Part shown: one piece after another, positions 10,124-22,806 of the stretch
How the letters are laid out: each line of letters begins with the position of its first letter
Position numbering within the stretch: the stretch's first letter is position 1
Origin: Neckera pumila
Lineage: Eukaryota > Streptophyta > Bryopsida > Hypnales > Neckeraceae
Assembly: GCA_963969595.1 (NCBI GenBank)
Contig: OZ018415.1
Location: forward strand, 14,136,001 to 14,200,000
Direction of reading: 5' to 3'
DNA: 64,000 nucleotides
Made by a program: the position numbers and the translations under genes
The notes under the pieces: generated by a model
Seen by the model: the letters and a program-made list of their open reading frames with translations, nothing else
What the model was told of the DNA's origin: nothing
Databases searched by the model: none

Positions 10124-12957
10124 CATTTTAAAAGTTTAGACTTATAAATGCTTCTTTGCTAATATTCTATAGTTCAAATAGCACAACAGTGGTTCACTTC
10201 ATGAAAAAACTTATCTCATTTAAAATTCTCTTATACTCAAGGCAAATTGTGTCACAATTTTGTCCATCACATTCTCTTTTGCAACTTTCATATTTCCCTT
10301 GCTAAATTCTAATGACATTCAAATATCTTCTTTGAAAGCTTGATATAATGAAAACTTTTTGATATTGTTGGAATGCAACAAAGTCCATTCTAAGGTAACT
10401 GCACCCATATCCAATCATTTAAGCAATTTTGAAATAGATCATGAATAGTATGAAGCAATGCAATGCAAATTTTTCCCAAGTAGGAAGATAGGAAATATAG
10501 GATTGTAATTTTTTGGTAATTTTATTTCCAAAACTAAAATTACTATGATTTTTGGAAGCCAAAAAGTAGTTTGAACCTATACCTAGTGTTTAGAGTCTTC
10601 CAATTCAAATCAATCAAGAGACTACTTTCCCATTCACTACTTTTTGCATACTTTATAACACTTTAGGACATGTGTCATGACATTCTTAGTTTCAACCTTG
10701 AAAAGGAGAAAAAAAAGCATTACAATCTTCGATCATAAACCTGTTTCAGCTTCGGTTGGAAATACATGCATGCTATAGGTTGGATTTCAGACCCTGGTTG
10801 GGTACAGGTGATTTTATCTTAATATGATTTAATCCTTTAGGGACCAAATGTTCAAATTTTCAAATGATGAATGCAAACACATTCTAAATGTACAAAATTG
10901 AGATTTTATCTAATTTTGTTTTTTTAGATTCTTGTATTAGTTCTATAAAATTTCTAATTAATATTGTGAAGAAATTATTAGGCAAATATTCTACAATTCA
11001 ACGATACTACTATGTTTCACCTCAATAAATAACTTTTCCAATTCAAAAATGACCCTTGATCAAGTAAAATAATTTTTTTTTAAAAGATTATAATTGTTGA
11101 TGTAGCAAAGTTCCCACAATTCGGGAACTCAAGAGAACTTGCGACCCTTTAGTTACCCCCCAATTCTCACCTTACAACAATGAATTTAAAGAAAGAAAAT
11201 TTATGTGAAAATCACATATATTTTATTGAATACATATTTTGGAAGAAATTTTGAATTTGTTGCTTCAATTTTTATTGATAAATAATTCCTCCATCCCATA
11301 ATACAAATGGTGTTTTTTTGTAGTACTGAGAGCATTAAGGATTTTTTAATGCATGTTACAGCTAAATGATTTTGTAGAAAATGTGCAATTTATCCTTTCA
11401 AGTGCAAAAAAAGTGGATGTAATTAATACTATTATCTAAAAAAGATTAGAAAGAAAGATGTTGAAAAAGATACAAAGTGCCACTTGTAGATAAAGATAGG
11501 CTTTATAGAAAAAGCATTAGAAAAATTTAAAGCCTCCGCAGGGTTGCTCCAAAGTGACCAAACCACTCTATTAAAAGGTGGGAGTGACATTCATGAAAGT
11601 GGCCATAGTGAGTAGTCAGATCAACCTACTTTTACGAAATAGTCAGGTTATGACTATTTTTGCAAATAAAATTTTTGCAAATAAAAAATGTATCCGGATC
11701 AAAGCACACTAAAAGCGAGACTAAAAGGTACCATTGGGATTACTTTACTAGGACAGGACTTGAGTCGTTTTCTAAAATTTCAAAATTATAAATTACTTTG
11801 ATGTTGTCAATTTTTTTTAAACTTTATAGATTAATATTATTGCAATGCATTCCTTTAATAAGTTGTAGAAATTTTTTTATAGAAATTATCCTTAAAGGGA
11901 TCTAAATCATCAATTTTAGGGCTAAATTTAGTGTCTTTTTAACAATAAAGTACTTTAATTAGATATTTTTATCCAATTTTTTTATACTTTTTAAGAATAC
12001 AACTATTAAAAAGGATTTTATTTCATTAATCTTAAACATAAAATAGTGTAATTTTTTAATAAATTAATTGATTATTGACAAATTACTGATTTGTTCTAAA
12101 ATGACGCTTAAAACATTCAATTCTAAAAACAGCTCTTATAATGCCCTTAATGTGAATAATATATACATTTCATGTTTTGACACAATCACCATTTGGATTG
12201 TTTTTTATATTGAAAAGGACATTCATGTGTTTTTTCCTTCTGAATATTATAGGAAATAAATAAATATTTAAATTGTATCAAAAGAATCCTTTTCTATTCT
12301 ATTGTATGATTATATACATGCATGATTTTTTTGGATTCAATCACATTATTATTCATTAGAAATTAGACTCCTTTTGTCCATTTAAAAACCTGACAGGTTG
12401 ACATTTAAATTGCAATTGAAAGTTTAGTAAAGAATTTATGTTTTTTGGATGAATTAAAACATATTCGCATTAACATGATATAAAGTTTTAATTAAAAAGG
12501 ACTAAATTATTTATAGTTAATAGATTAATATTAGAAAACAATAGATAGAAAGAATTTACGTTGCAGATTTTAGTGGGTCTGACCCTGTTTTTGGTCCATT
12601 TGAGTGTGATTTGACCCATCCGTAGTTTTTTTGGATTTTTCTTAAACTCATGGACCATTGTGTCCGTAGTTTTTAATGATAAAATCAATGTTTAAACTTA
12701 ATTTTCTTCAATTAAGTCAAATTAAAATCAATCAAGCCACAAAATTGGGCTTAATTGGATTTTATTTGACTTGAATGAAAAAAAATTGGATTATTTGAAA
12801 CCAAAATGAACTTAATTTGTGAGTGACAAGATGAGAAGAGGAAGTCTTCATAGAATTGGAGTTGTGGTAGACTGGTAGTGTCGAGGGTAGTGTTCACAAC
12901 CCATGTGGGATATTTGTTTTCACTCATTTAACAAAACTAAAAGACACAGAAACTTTC
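10124..12957. other. AT-rich DNA without genes
   Basis: No reading frame of interest. About 11288-11330 (TCCTCCATCCCATAATACAA) resembles one end of a Stowaway-like MITE, but I could not find its partner. About 11520-11560 (CCTCCGCAGGGTTGCTCC) matches the left end of the MITE at 50072; no right end was seen. Confidence 0.5.
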
Positions 12958-13245
12958 AATGACATTGGAGGGCACTAGAGGGTGGTTTAAGGCCCATTCC
13001 CAAATCTAGCCCGATTTTGCAAACAGTTGGCACAGGTTGTCAGAATTTTATTTATTTTTAAAGTAAAAAGTAAAAAAAATCCCAAATATCATTTTAAACT
13101 ATTTTTTATTTTTTATTTTTTCAAAATGACGTGGCATAGTCTCAACTACATCAGCCAAAAATTATTCTGTGTTCTCGCAGTCTAGGAACATTGCGGGAAC
13201 TCAAGATAACTCACAGTCTCTTAGAGGCCTCAAATGTCATCTAAT
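12958..13245. mobile_element. MITE, CATTAGATGA family (decayed left end)
   Basis: The right end, read inward, starts CATTAGATGACATTTGAGG; the left end has the same sequence with a short deletion. The inside shares a CGGGAAC/GTTCTCGC hairpin and a TGACGTGGCA segment with the element at 61219-61574, in opposite orientation. No coding capacity. Confidence 0.6.
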
Positions 13246-13303
13246 GGAGTGAAGACATTTTCTTTTGTATACAATACTTCATTGGAATTATAATTTTATT
13301 TAA

Positions 13304-14205
13304 CCCCTAAACTTCCAAAGTCTCCTTGGGGGACACTTGGGATTTTGGGCAGGCTCGTGCAACCTGAAATTTTGACTTGATTTTTTGAAATTTTTTTTGG
13401 AAGATAGGAAATCACATTAGCTTTCTAAAAATATAATTTTTTTCTCAATCGGTGCCTAGGAGCAAAAATTATGCCACACAAAGTCAAAAAAGTAGTTCGC
13501 CAAGCAAATAGAAAAACTTTTAAATATTGAATTTTTTCTTCAATTTTTTTTCTTTGAAGATCATATTTTTGTCTACATTTGAAGCTTTGATTCATTCTAT
13601 TTGGACTCAGAATGAGAAAGTTATGCACAATTGTGTTTTTTGGACAATCTAAGCATTTTCAAAAACAACAACTTATAGAATTCATTTTTGAATGCAATTT
13701 TCAAATTTTTCAAATTTTTTTTTAGACAAGGTTAAATTTTTTTGCAAGAACAATCCCACCATTGGAGTTATGGTGTTTTAACTCTATCTAAGAGCTATTA
13801 ACAATTTAGTGTTTTGTTCAATTTTAGACCTACTTCTACTTAACAATTTTTTTATATCTGAAAATCAAGTTTTGACATTTTGACTCTCAACTCAAATGTT
13901 CAATACATAAAAAATTTAACTTTATAGTATGTAGTGACAAAAAAAACCACAAATGGCCATCAAAGTCATCTAAAATTGCAGGCCACCGTTCAAAAACATT
14001 TCTTTTTCCAACTTCAAATGCTAATATCTTTCAATCCATAAGTCAAACTTCATGAAATTCTTACCACATAATTTAAGACAAGTGAAGTACAAGATCCTAA
14101 GGTTAGATTCTAAAAAAAGGATCTTTTTGCTTTAGGGAGTGATTGCAGCAAAAATGGTAGTTCTCAGTGGTTTTGGAGATAGAAACTGCCTTGGTATTTT
14201 AGGAG
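13304..14205. mobile_element. TTAA/CCCCTAAAG family element, subfamily A (902 bp)
   Basis: Left end CCCCTAAACTTCCAAAG, right end (inverted) CTCCTAAAATACCAAG, flanked by TTAA on both sides (13300-13303, 14206-14209). Segmental copy 2 near 18860-18905 has the same flanks without the element, apart from about 8 extra bases. AT-rich, no coding frame; contains the AAA(A/G)TTATG module twice, about 153 bp apart. Confidence 0.85.
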
Positions 14206-14579
14206 TTAATTCTATTAGTCTCGTTGATTTAGATAGATGAACAAATGACAAAGATTATGGTAAGCTTTTCATTGCATTAGAAGTAATTATTATATTTTTA
14301 TATACTGATTTCACTATTAACTCTTTACATAAATGAATTGTAGTGAATTTTAAAAGGTTAGTTCAATTGCATAATTCAATGTTGAGAGGAAAGGTCCATA
14401 GTATTGAGTATTGATACTTTATTTATCCAACCCAAATAACCATGTCATTCATCAAAGAACTAATATATAGAACCTGTATTCTCTAAGGTACAATACAACT
14501 AAAAGTAGAATTGCTTTAATAAAAATCACATATTTATAGTTTTCTTTCAAAAGATTTGAAGTTACTATATAATCTATTA

Positions 14580-15146
14580 TTCCCTCTATTCTCAAAATAC
14601 ATCCGGGATTTATAAAAAACACAATTAATGCGGAAGGTGATCCTATTTGGAAGGGAATGCAAGGTAATTGTAGCTTCTAGTAAATCCTAGTATGCCTGAG
14701 AGTTTTGAACCCAAAAGTCAAGTAAATCATTTTCAAAAACGCTTCAAAATTGATTATTTCATCATTTTTTGCAACTGGTTCCGGTGCAATGATATCCTAT
14801 CCTATTGCTTCCAATTCTTGTGAATTCATCTTCAGTGAGGTCTTCTCCATTTAGCATCACTAAATGAATTTCAAATTCTTTGAGGTTGAGATGCAGAAGA
14901 ATACAACAAGGACAATGCAAAAGAATACAACATAGATGATGCGGATGAACACAATACAATTAGAATTTGGTATTCAAATTGACTAGACTGTGGGATTAAT
15001 GGCAATTAGCTCTTGCGATTCAAGTGTCACAAGCTTGGTGATTCAAGTTTTGTCAATCTGACAATTTTTATAAACGAGTGAAACATCAAATTTAATTTGA
15101 GACAAGTAAATTTAGAAAATCTAGGATTATTTTAAGAGAGAAGGAG
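14580..15146. mobile_element. Stowaway-like MITE (567 bp) in segmental copy 1
   Basis: Ends TTCCCTCTATTCTCAAAATA and (inverted) CTCCTTCTCTCTTAAAATAA, each bordered by TA (14578-14579, 15147-15148), as Tc1/mariner-type MITEs have. The matching place in copy 2 (about 19345) is uninterrupted, confirming the borders. Internal ORFs look like chance frames. Confidence 0.82.
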
Positions 15147-16194
15147 TATTAAGAAAATGTTAAAAAGGCATTGGTTATATTTTCAATCAACTAATAAAAA
15201 GTAGTAGGATTACTTTTAAATTAAATATATATATGTATATATTTATATAAGGCACATGATTGTTTTGATTTACTAAAAGCAATCATTTATAACAAAACAT
15301 TGCATATTATGAAGGCTTGTCAAGTACTATTAGAACATTTAACATTTAGAAAAGTGGACCAGTTAACAAATTTTTAGTATACATGTACATATATTTAAAT
15401 TAAAATTTTATTTGCAATTTCATTAGGCTAATATAAATTCATTAAGTATAAAAAAATAGGAATCTAATGCCATTAATCTAATACAAATTAAATTTCAAAG
15501 TTAGTTTTTTTTTTTAATTGATTTTTTTATTCTTAAACATCTTTAAAATATAGTGACTTAGGTCAAAGAATTCATTAACAATTAGATACAAAAAATCTCA
15601 AAAATTGCATAAGATAAATGTAAGAATATATAAAGTGGTTGAAATATAATAATGACTACTTCATTGATAGTTTTAATAAAAATATAGTAGCTTTACAGAT
15701 TCATCTTACATTTAGAATATATTTCTTTTTATTGGAATCAAATGAAAATGATTAGAAACCTTGTAGCATATTACTAGAAAAATAGTGGTATCATTAATAT
15801 AATTTGCATATTTTACTTTGGTGATTACTGATTCAAAAGAAATTCTTTGAAATTAAATTGTTCTTTAGAGGTTTTACATTCATCTTCAATTTGTCATTCT
15901 TAATATCATCTCTCTATGCCATCACTTTTAAAGATTCAATGTTTATTTTATTGTATCCACTTGTCTACATTATGACACAAGATACTATCTACAAAAGATT
16001 GTAACCCAATCAAGAATCTAGAAGAGGAAGTTAAAAAACAAATTTGGTCATGAAAATAACAAAATTGAAGAGCTTTTTTGGTTAGGACATCTTCTATAGA
16101 GTCTTGCCAATCAAGCCTTGTACTTTTAATAGCACATATTTATATGAACGTAGTGATGTAGATGCTGACTTACTTTATCCAATGTGCAAGATGC

Positions 16195-16780
16195 AAAATT
16201 TCAACTTCCACTTCAAATCCCTTTGCCCAATGCGTGATGTAGAAATGCCACTTCAAATCCCTTTGTCCAATGCCTGCATTCAGTGTGTTGTGCAAAAGTC
16301 ACATTCATTTCAAATCTCTTTGCCTAGCGCATGCAGTGTAAAAAGGGTCAACTTTTTCTTCAAATCCCTCCATCCTGTCTCAAAGTCAGGTTGGTTGGCT
16401 AGTATGTGTTTTTCACTTAGTAACGAAATTTCAATTCATTTGTGTCAAAATAAAAAAACACCAATAGAAATCCCTCCATCCAATTTGTACCCTCAAAGAA
16501 TGTCAACTCCCTCTTCAAATTCCACCTCTCAATGTGTGTGTGTTGTATAAACATCAGTGTCTTCTTCAAACCCTTTTGCTTTCTATGTATGATACAAGAA
16601 TGTCAACTTCCATTTCAAAACCTTCCATTCAATCTATACATTGAAAGAGTGTCAACTCCCTCTTCAAATGTCTCTACTCAATGTGCGCATGCATTGTATA
16701 CTATAAACGCCAATGTCCACTTTAAATCCATCCATCCAATCTATATGCTAAACAAATGTGAATTCCCTCTTTAAATATTA
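16195..16780. repeat. ~49-bp degenerate minisatellite, copy 1
   Basis: Repeated units around CCACTTCAAATCCCTTTGTC followed by CAATGCGTGC. Units are diverged and vary in length. The open frames it creates repeat the same peptide pattern and are by-products of the repeat. Confidence 0.8.
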
Positions 16781-17733
16781 CACAATAATGTAAGATTACT
16801 TCAAAAGTACTTTTTAGAGCAAAATGCTCAATTAAGAGGAAACCTAAATCCCCAATTTAGCCACCAACAATTGCTATAACATATCAACTAAGAAAACCAA
16901 ATCCAGATGTCACATATGCACTCAAGTGACAAAATCTTCAACATTGAAAAGATGTCATCTCCTACATAAATGTATGAAAATCATTAAATTGAAAAAAAAG
17001 AAAAAGAAAAAGAAAATGATATTAAAAACTATAACAATCTTAAAATGAATAGAACTTTGATATAACAACTTATTTCAAATATTTAAAAATCATGATTTTC
17101 AAAGAATGGACTGACAAGACCTATGAAATAAATCAAATCCACCCAATTGAGTGGATGCATTCCCTTCTATATGAAAAAAAATAATCTTTTAAAATACTTG
17201 ACATGACCCTATTCAAAATCTCCACATCAAGACCAAATCTCAAAGCACTACGGTATCCATCTAAGGGAACAATGGGCTAGATAATTGCAAAGCAAGTCAA
17301 GTTATCAAAAATAATTGCCAGTTAGGACCTATCTAGTTGCGGGTGGCAAGGTTGGTAAATACCAACGTACGATCATTTTTGATGACTTGGCCTACTTTGC
17401 AAATAATGGACATAATCTCAATGTAGGGTAGTTGAGCTGTTTGATTGCTTTGATTGCTTAACCTATTAAAACATGCCACAACGGCAAAAGTCTCTTGCAT
17501 TTAGATTATGTTAGGTGGATCCACACTCACCAAGTTAATATTGGTTGATAGTAGTAGAGATTTCTCTCAAATTTCTTTCACTACCACACCAATGAAATTT
17601 CTACTCCATACACACATGTTGAAAATTTGCTCAACGCAAGCCGTGAGCATTATTAGTCTTAATTTGCCTCTCCTTAACCAATCAAAACATGCCAAGATGG
17701 CAAAACTCTCTTGCATTGACTTTATGTTTCCTA

Positions 17734-18352
17734 TAATTATGACTGCTTGTATGGATGTGAACGATAGATGTCGACGAAGTATGACACGGATTAAACTTTA
17801 TTCATCCATTGAATTCTGTTCCCTTAAAGCGACGGCATCTCTCCCCACTCGCACTCCCCAGACAGAGGAGAGGCTTTGACTGCGTGAGCTTTCCATTTCC
17901 GTTTTGAAAAATCGCAAGCGCATTGCATTCCAAGTTTGCAAAGAGAATGCAATTGCGAGCACCAGATTCTCGCAATGTTGCAGTTGCATTTTCTTTTATG
18001 AATCTCTTCATTTGAATTTTCGTGAAGGTTTGGTTTCTTTAAGTGGAAGCGCAAGGCGCACTTGTTCATGAAATTTGCACTCTAGTGACATTGTAAGTCC
18101 CTTCATTTTGGTTTCTGAGGTCTTCCTATGCTTTATATTAGGAGCTGCATTAGATTAGTGAGATTTGGATGCAGTTTGTTGATTTTTGATTTCAGTTCCC
18201 TTCATTTCAGCATGCCATCAAGTTTATGGATGATTTCTTCTTGTCAAGGGGGGGGGGGGGGGAGACAAAAGCCCTTCCTTGATGGAGTTTCTGTTTGTTA
18301 TTCAGGAAATTCAATGGGAGCGGGTGCAAGCGGAGAAAATATATGTTTGTGG
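17734..18352 (+). pseudogene. Truncated EDM2-like 5' copy (leader and first coding exon)
   Basis: Closely matches 38150-38830 of the EDM2-like gene: leader with GACGGCATCTCTCCCCACTC, a 5' UTR intron with GTAAGT donor (after about 18090) and CAG acceptor (near 18210), then exon sequence coding MDDFF. The original start codon region is shortened, a run of 15 G (18248-18262) replaces the coding GGCGGGG, and homology stops near 18352 inside the first coding exon. It cannot make an EDM2 protein. Whether its promoter still fires is unknown. Confidence 0.85.
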
Positions 18353-18837
18353 TTGAAGCTTCTAAGAAAAGATCAAACCTACATTATGAAATAAAAATGA
18401 TACTTGATTGTAGTATGAAGAATGGAGAGCTAGGAATACAAATTATGTAAGCAATTCATTTCATAATTTGCTTAACTGTCTATTTTTTATTCTTTATACA
18501 ACAATATTTCTATTAAAAATACAAATAAATTGTTGAATTTTACCAATAGATTAAAAATAAAATAAGTGGCCTCGTATAATCATATTGCATCAATGGTCAT
18601 ATTGTTTTTAGTTTTTAAATTTAATTTTGATATAGAATTCACAGATATTTTTAATATATCTTCAAATATGTAATGCATATAAAATACACAATATATAATA
18701 TTTATAAAACTTTGTCTTTATTATTCCCATAATTGATATTATATTGTATAAAAAAATAATAAATTTCTTAAAAAATTTCCTTAGATTTCTTGCAAAATAA
18801 GAAAGTGTCATAATTAGATGACGAAATTAATGTGAAA
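18353..18837. other. AT-rich spacer between segmental copies
   Basis: No gene and no recognised element. It separates the truncated EDM2 copy from segmental copy 2. Confidence 0.5.
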
Positions 18838-20169
18838 CCAAAAGACATTGAAATGCATACATAATGCTTCATTAGAATCTAATTTCATTTAATAATTTAA
18901 TTCTATCGCTTTCCTTGATTTATATAGGTGACCAAATGACAAAGGTTGTAACGAGCTTCTCATTGCATTAGAGGTAATGATTATATTTTTATTTATTGAT
19001 TTCACTATTTGCTCTTTACATTCACTATTACCTTTAATTACTATTATAAAACATTTGACTATTTTAAATAAAACATTAAAATAACATAGATGAGTTGTCA
19101 TAAATTTTAAAAGATTACTTAGTTCAATTGCATAGTTCAACAATTGAGAGGAAAGGTCTATAACATTGAATATTGGCTCTTTATTCATCCAACACAAATA
19201 ACCATATCATCCATCAAAGAATTAATGTATAGAACTTAATATATTGTGCAAAATACAACCAAAAGTAGAATTGTTTTTAACAGAAATTACATGGTTACAA
19301 ATTTCTTTCAAAAGATTTGGATTTATCATATAATGATATAATCTATCATCAAGCAAATGTTAGAAAATATAAGGACATTAGTTACATTTTGAATTGACCA
19401 ATGTAAAGGGTAGAATTGTTTTAAATGAACAATAAAGATAGTATAAGGGCATATGATTATTTTGGTTTATTAAGAGCAATCATTTATAATCAAACATTGC
19501 ATATTATGATGGCTTATTGGATCTTTTAGGACATTTAGAAAACTAGATCATTTAAACAAAAATAGTATACATGTGTATGTCATTTAAATTAAAAATTTAT
19601 TTGCAGTTGCATTAGACAAATATCAACTCAACACTTGTGAAAAAACAGGAATCTCATCCCATCAATCTAATACAAATTAAATTTCAAAGATTGTTTTTGC
19701 TCTTTGAATGAAGTTCTTCAACTTTTAAATCTCTTCAAAATACAATGACTTAAGTCAAAGAATTTATTAACAATTGGATACACAGAAATTCAAAAATTAC
19801 ATATTTTGTAGATTACAAAACTACAAAAGATATAATATAAGGATACATAAATTGGTTGAAATATAATCTTGATTACTCCATTGATAGTTCTAATAAATGA
19901 TATAGTTGATTCATAAATCCGTATTACATTTAGCACATGATATTTTTTTGTTGGAATCAAATGAAAATTATTAGAAGCTGAACCATGAGAATGGTGGCAT
20001 AACCAATATAATTTGCATATTTTACTTTGGTGATTATTGATTCAAAAAGATTCTATGAAATTAAATTGTTCTTTTGAGATTTTACATTCATTTTTAATAT
20101 GTCATTCTTTATATCACCTTTCCATGCCATCATTTATAAAGATTCAATGTTTACTTTGTTTGTATCCAT

Positions 20170-20610
20170 TTTCATGTAGAAATGTCAAATGCCACTTCAA
20201 ATCCCTCTATTCATTGTGTGTGATCGATGTAAAAATGTCAACTTCCACTTCAAATTGTTCCGTCCAATGCGTGCGGTATAGAAATGTCAAATCTTGCTTC
20301 AAATCTCTTCGTCCAGTGTGTGTGCTATATAAACGTCAACGTCCACTTCAAGTCCTTTCTTCTAGTGCGTGCCCTGTACAACCATCATATCCACTTCAAA
20401 TCCCTTCATCCCTTTGTCTTGTATGTCCGTTGTATACATTTCAATGTCCACTTCAAATCCTTTTGTCTACTGCGCGCGGTTAGAAACGTCCATCTCAAAT
20501 CCCTTTGTCCAATGTGTGCATTGCAAGAACATCAACTTCCACTTCAAATTCCTCCATCCAATCTGTACGGTGAAAGAATGTCAACTCCCTCTTCAAATTT
20601 CATGTCAACT
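20170..20610. repeat. ~49-bp degenerate minisatellite, copy 2
   Basis: The motif CACTTCAAATCC recurs at about 20196, 20249, 20298, 20347, 20395, 20452, 20494 and 20543; spacings run from 42 to 57 and cluster at 48-49 bp. Same array as at 16195 and 37030. Confidence 0.85.
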
Positions 20611-20675
20611 ATCCTAATGTACACAATAATGTGATACCACTTCAAAGTACTTTTTAGAGCAAAATGCTTAATGAA

Positions 20676-21589
20676 CACCTAAAGGATTAAGGCCTTTTTT
20701 CTGCCAAAAAACACTCAAATCTACCATGTCTATAGCAAAGAGTAAAAAAATTTGAAAATTGTTTTTTTTCACATCTAACTATAGGTCTTACACCTACTAA
20801 TATAAAATTGTGTGAAAAAAATTTCAAAATTTTTGACCACACAGATTGCAAGATATGTACATTCAAAATGAAAAAAAACAATTTTTCAGCACATTGCAAG
20901 ACTAGATTATTTAACTTTGAACCTTCTTAACTTTATTTTTTTGCACTACAAAGTTTTGAACTTTAAACCTTTATAATAGAGAATTGAGTTGAGAGTCTAG
21001 GAAAACAAAAAAAATTCAAAAATACTTAATTTTTATACTTCAAAAATTTGTTAAATAAAAGTAGGTACAAAATAGAAGGAAAATCTAAATTATTAATATC
21101 TCTAAAATGGAATAAGAATTCACTAATTACAATGGTGAGATTTTTCTAGAAAGAAAACCAAACCATGTGGAACTTTTTTTTTGAAAAATTACAAAAATTG
21201 TATTCATGGATGAATCCTACAAGACATTTTTTCAAGCAGATGCTCTAATTGCCTGAAAAACAAGATTGTCTATAACTTTCTCATAACAAATTCAAATGGA
21301 ATGAATAAAAGCTTTCCATATATACAAAAATGTAATTTGTGAGATTTTATTTTTATTTGAAATTCTTAAAAAAAAGTTACTGCCCCTTCTCCTTCTCGTT
21401 TCCTATTTTGAGTTGTTTGGGGCATAACTTTTGTTCTTGGGCATCGACTAAAAAAAACTATATTCCCACAAAGCTAATTAATTTTTCTATCATCGAAAAA
21501 AGTTTCAAAAATTATGACAAAAATTCAGCCCGGAGGTCCTTGTCTAAAATTTCCATTTGTCCCTTGAAGGGACAATGGGCCATTAGGGG
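20676..21589. mobile_element. TTAA/CCCCTAAAG family element, subfamily A inverted (914 bp)
   Basis: Starts CACCTAAAGG and ends CATTAGGGG; flanks are TGAA (20672-20675) and TTAA (21590-21593). Copies 1 and 3 both show the empty site as a single TTAA (16832-16835, 37753-37756) in otherwise matching sequence, giving exact borders and a 4-bp target duplication. No coding frame. It inserted after the segments were duplicated, or was never in the others. Confidence 0.9.
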
Positions 21590-21750
21590 TTAAGATGAAT
21601 CCTAAATCCACAATTTAGCCACTAATTGTTGTGCCATACCAACTAAGAAAACCAAATCCAGATATCATGTATATGCACTCAAGTAACAAAATCCTCAAAA
21701 TTGAAAAGACTTTATTTCCCACATAAATATATGAAAATAATTAAATTGAA

Positions 21751-22802
21751 CAAATAATTATAATTATAATTAAATTAAATTAAAAATTGTATATCACAAA
21801 TTTTGCTTACAGATCTCCTAGCAATATCACATACACAATATTTTGACAAAGATCAATAAATTTCTTACAAAACTTCTAAGCCATGTCTCCAAACAACAAT
21901 TACTAGAAGCATGCATGCAGTAATATTGATCCTCTCAACTCCAAAGCCTTTTGAAATCCACTATTGTAATCTCCTACAATGTAATTTTAAAGTGTACTAT
22001 TGCACTTTTAAACTTAGCTTAGAGTTTCCAAAATCAATCACCTCTCACAAAGACAAAGAGAGATGGTTTCTAAAAAGTGGAATGAGTCACAATAAGGTAC
22101 ATGACTCTTCTTGTCTAAGTTAAAAAAAAATCGCAATTATGTTCATTAATGAAATCACTTGGTTGGGAACCAGACGTGGGGTTGCAAAATTTCTTGGAGG
22201 ATAATGTACAACATATCTAATTCCATGATGATATCTAGGATATCTAGGATGATATCTAGGATGAAACAAGGTCATGCCACTTGTTAAATGGATGAATCGC
22301 AATATTCATCCAAAAAAATTTCAAAGTAATATAATATCACTACATTTGATTGAATGTGCATACTTTTGGATTAATAATTGATATTTCATTCATAATAAAT
22401 CTACATTTATGAATGTAAATTGCTTCTTCACTCTAGTCAAGATTTTCAAATTACATTATTTAAAGAAATGAAAAATAAAGCTCTGGTACAAAAGTTCCAA
22501 TAGTTTCCACGTGTATTACACTAAGATCATCAAACCCCAAACAATGAACAAATTTTGAGAAGAATAATGCTTGTATAGAAGATTTTCTAAAATAAATTTG
22601 ATATGAATATTAAAAAAAACTAATGCAAGCATCTTATAATTTATAATTTTATTTAATCTTATATTAAATAAAATTAGCAAATTCTTGTGTATAACAAATG
22701 TGTAAATTCTTTCAGTATACAAAACACAAATATTGAGACAATCAATAGTTGAATTAGTTGAAACTATAAAATGCTTTAATTTATACATTTAGACTTTTTT
22801 AC
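21751..22802. other. AT-rich DNA without genes
   Basis: Nothing gene-like. A short tandem run of ATATCTAGGATG-like units lies at about 22229-22264. Confidence 0.5.
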
Positions 22803-22806
22803 TTAC

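Larger units (their letters stand above)
14206..18352 (+). repeat. Segmental duplication, copy 1 (EDM2 5' region)
   Basis: Collinear with copy 2 (18838-21750) and copy 3 (35290-38830). It holds a private MITE at 14580, a ~49-bp minisatellite, and the EDM2 leader plus first coding exon. It also has a private insertion at about 17270-17733 relative to copy 3, which carries two similar pieces around CTCTTGCATT (17490, 17710). Homology extends a little left of 13304 once the TTAA element there is discounted. Copies are clearly diverged, so the event is not recent. Confidence 0.85.
18838..21750 (+). repeat. Segmental duplication, copy 2 (no EDM2 exon)
   Basis: Matches copy 1 from about 13270 through 17000 and copy 3 from 35290. 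It lacks the MITE at 14580 and has its own TTAA element (20676-21589). Similarity ends near 21750, before the EDM2 leader, so this copy is the shortest. Confidence 0.8.

Noticed and set aside
11288..11480. Possible Stowaway MITE starting TCCTCCATCCC
   Set aside because: Only one end seen; no matching inverted end or second TA flank nearby.
16195..16780. Possible CRISPR-like array (regular short repeats)
   Set aside because: Units are degenerate, contiguous without unique spacers, and in a plant nuclear context; it is a minisatellite.
20037..20634. Frames of 82-148 codons with repeated peptide patterns
   Set aside because: They arise from the ~49-bp minisatellite read in different frames; no frame is preferred across the three copies.
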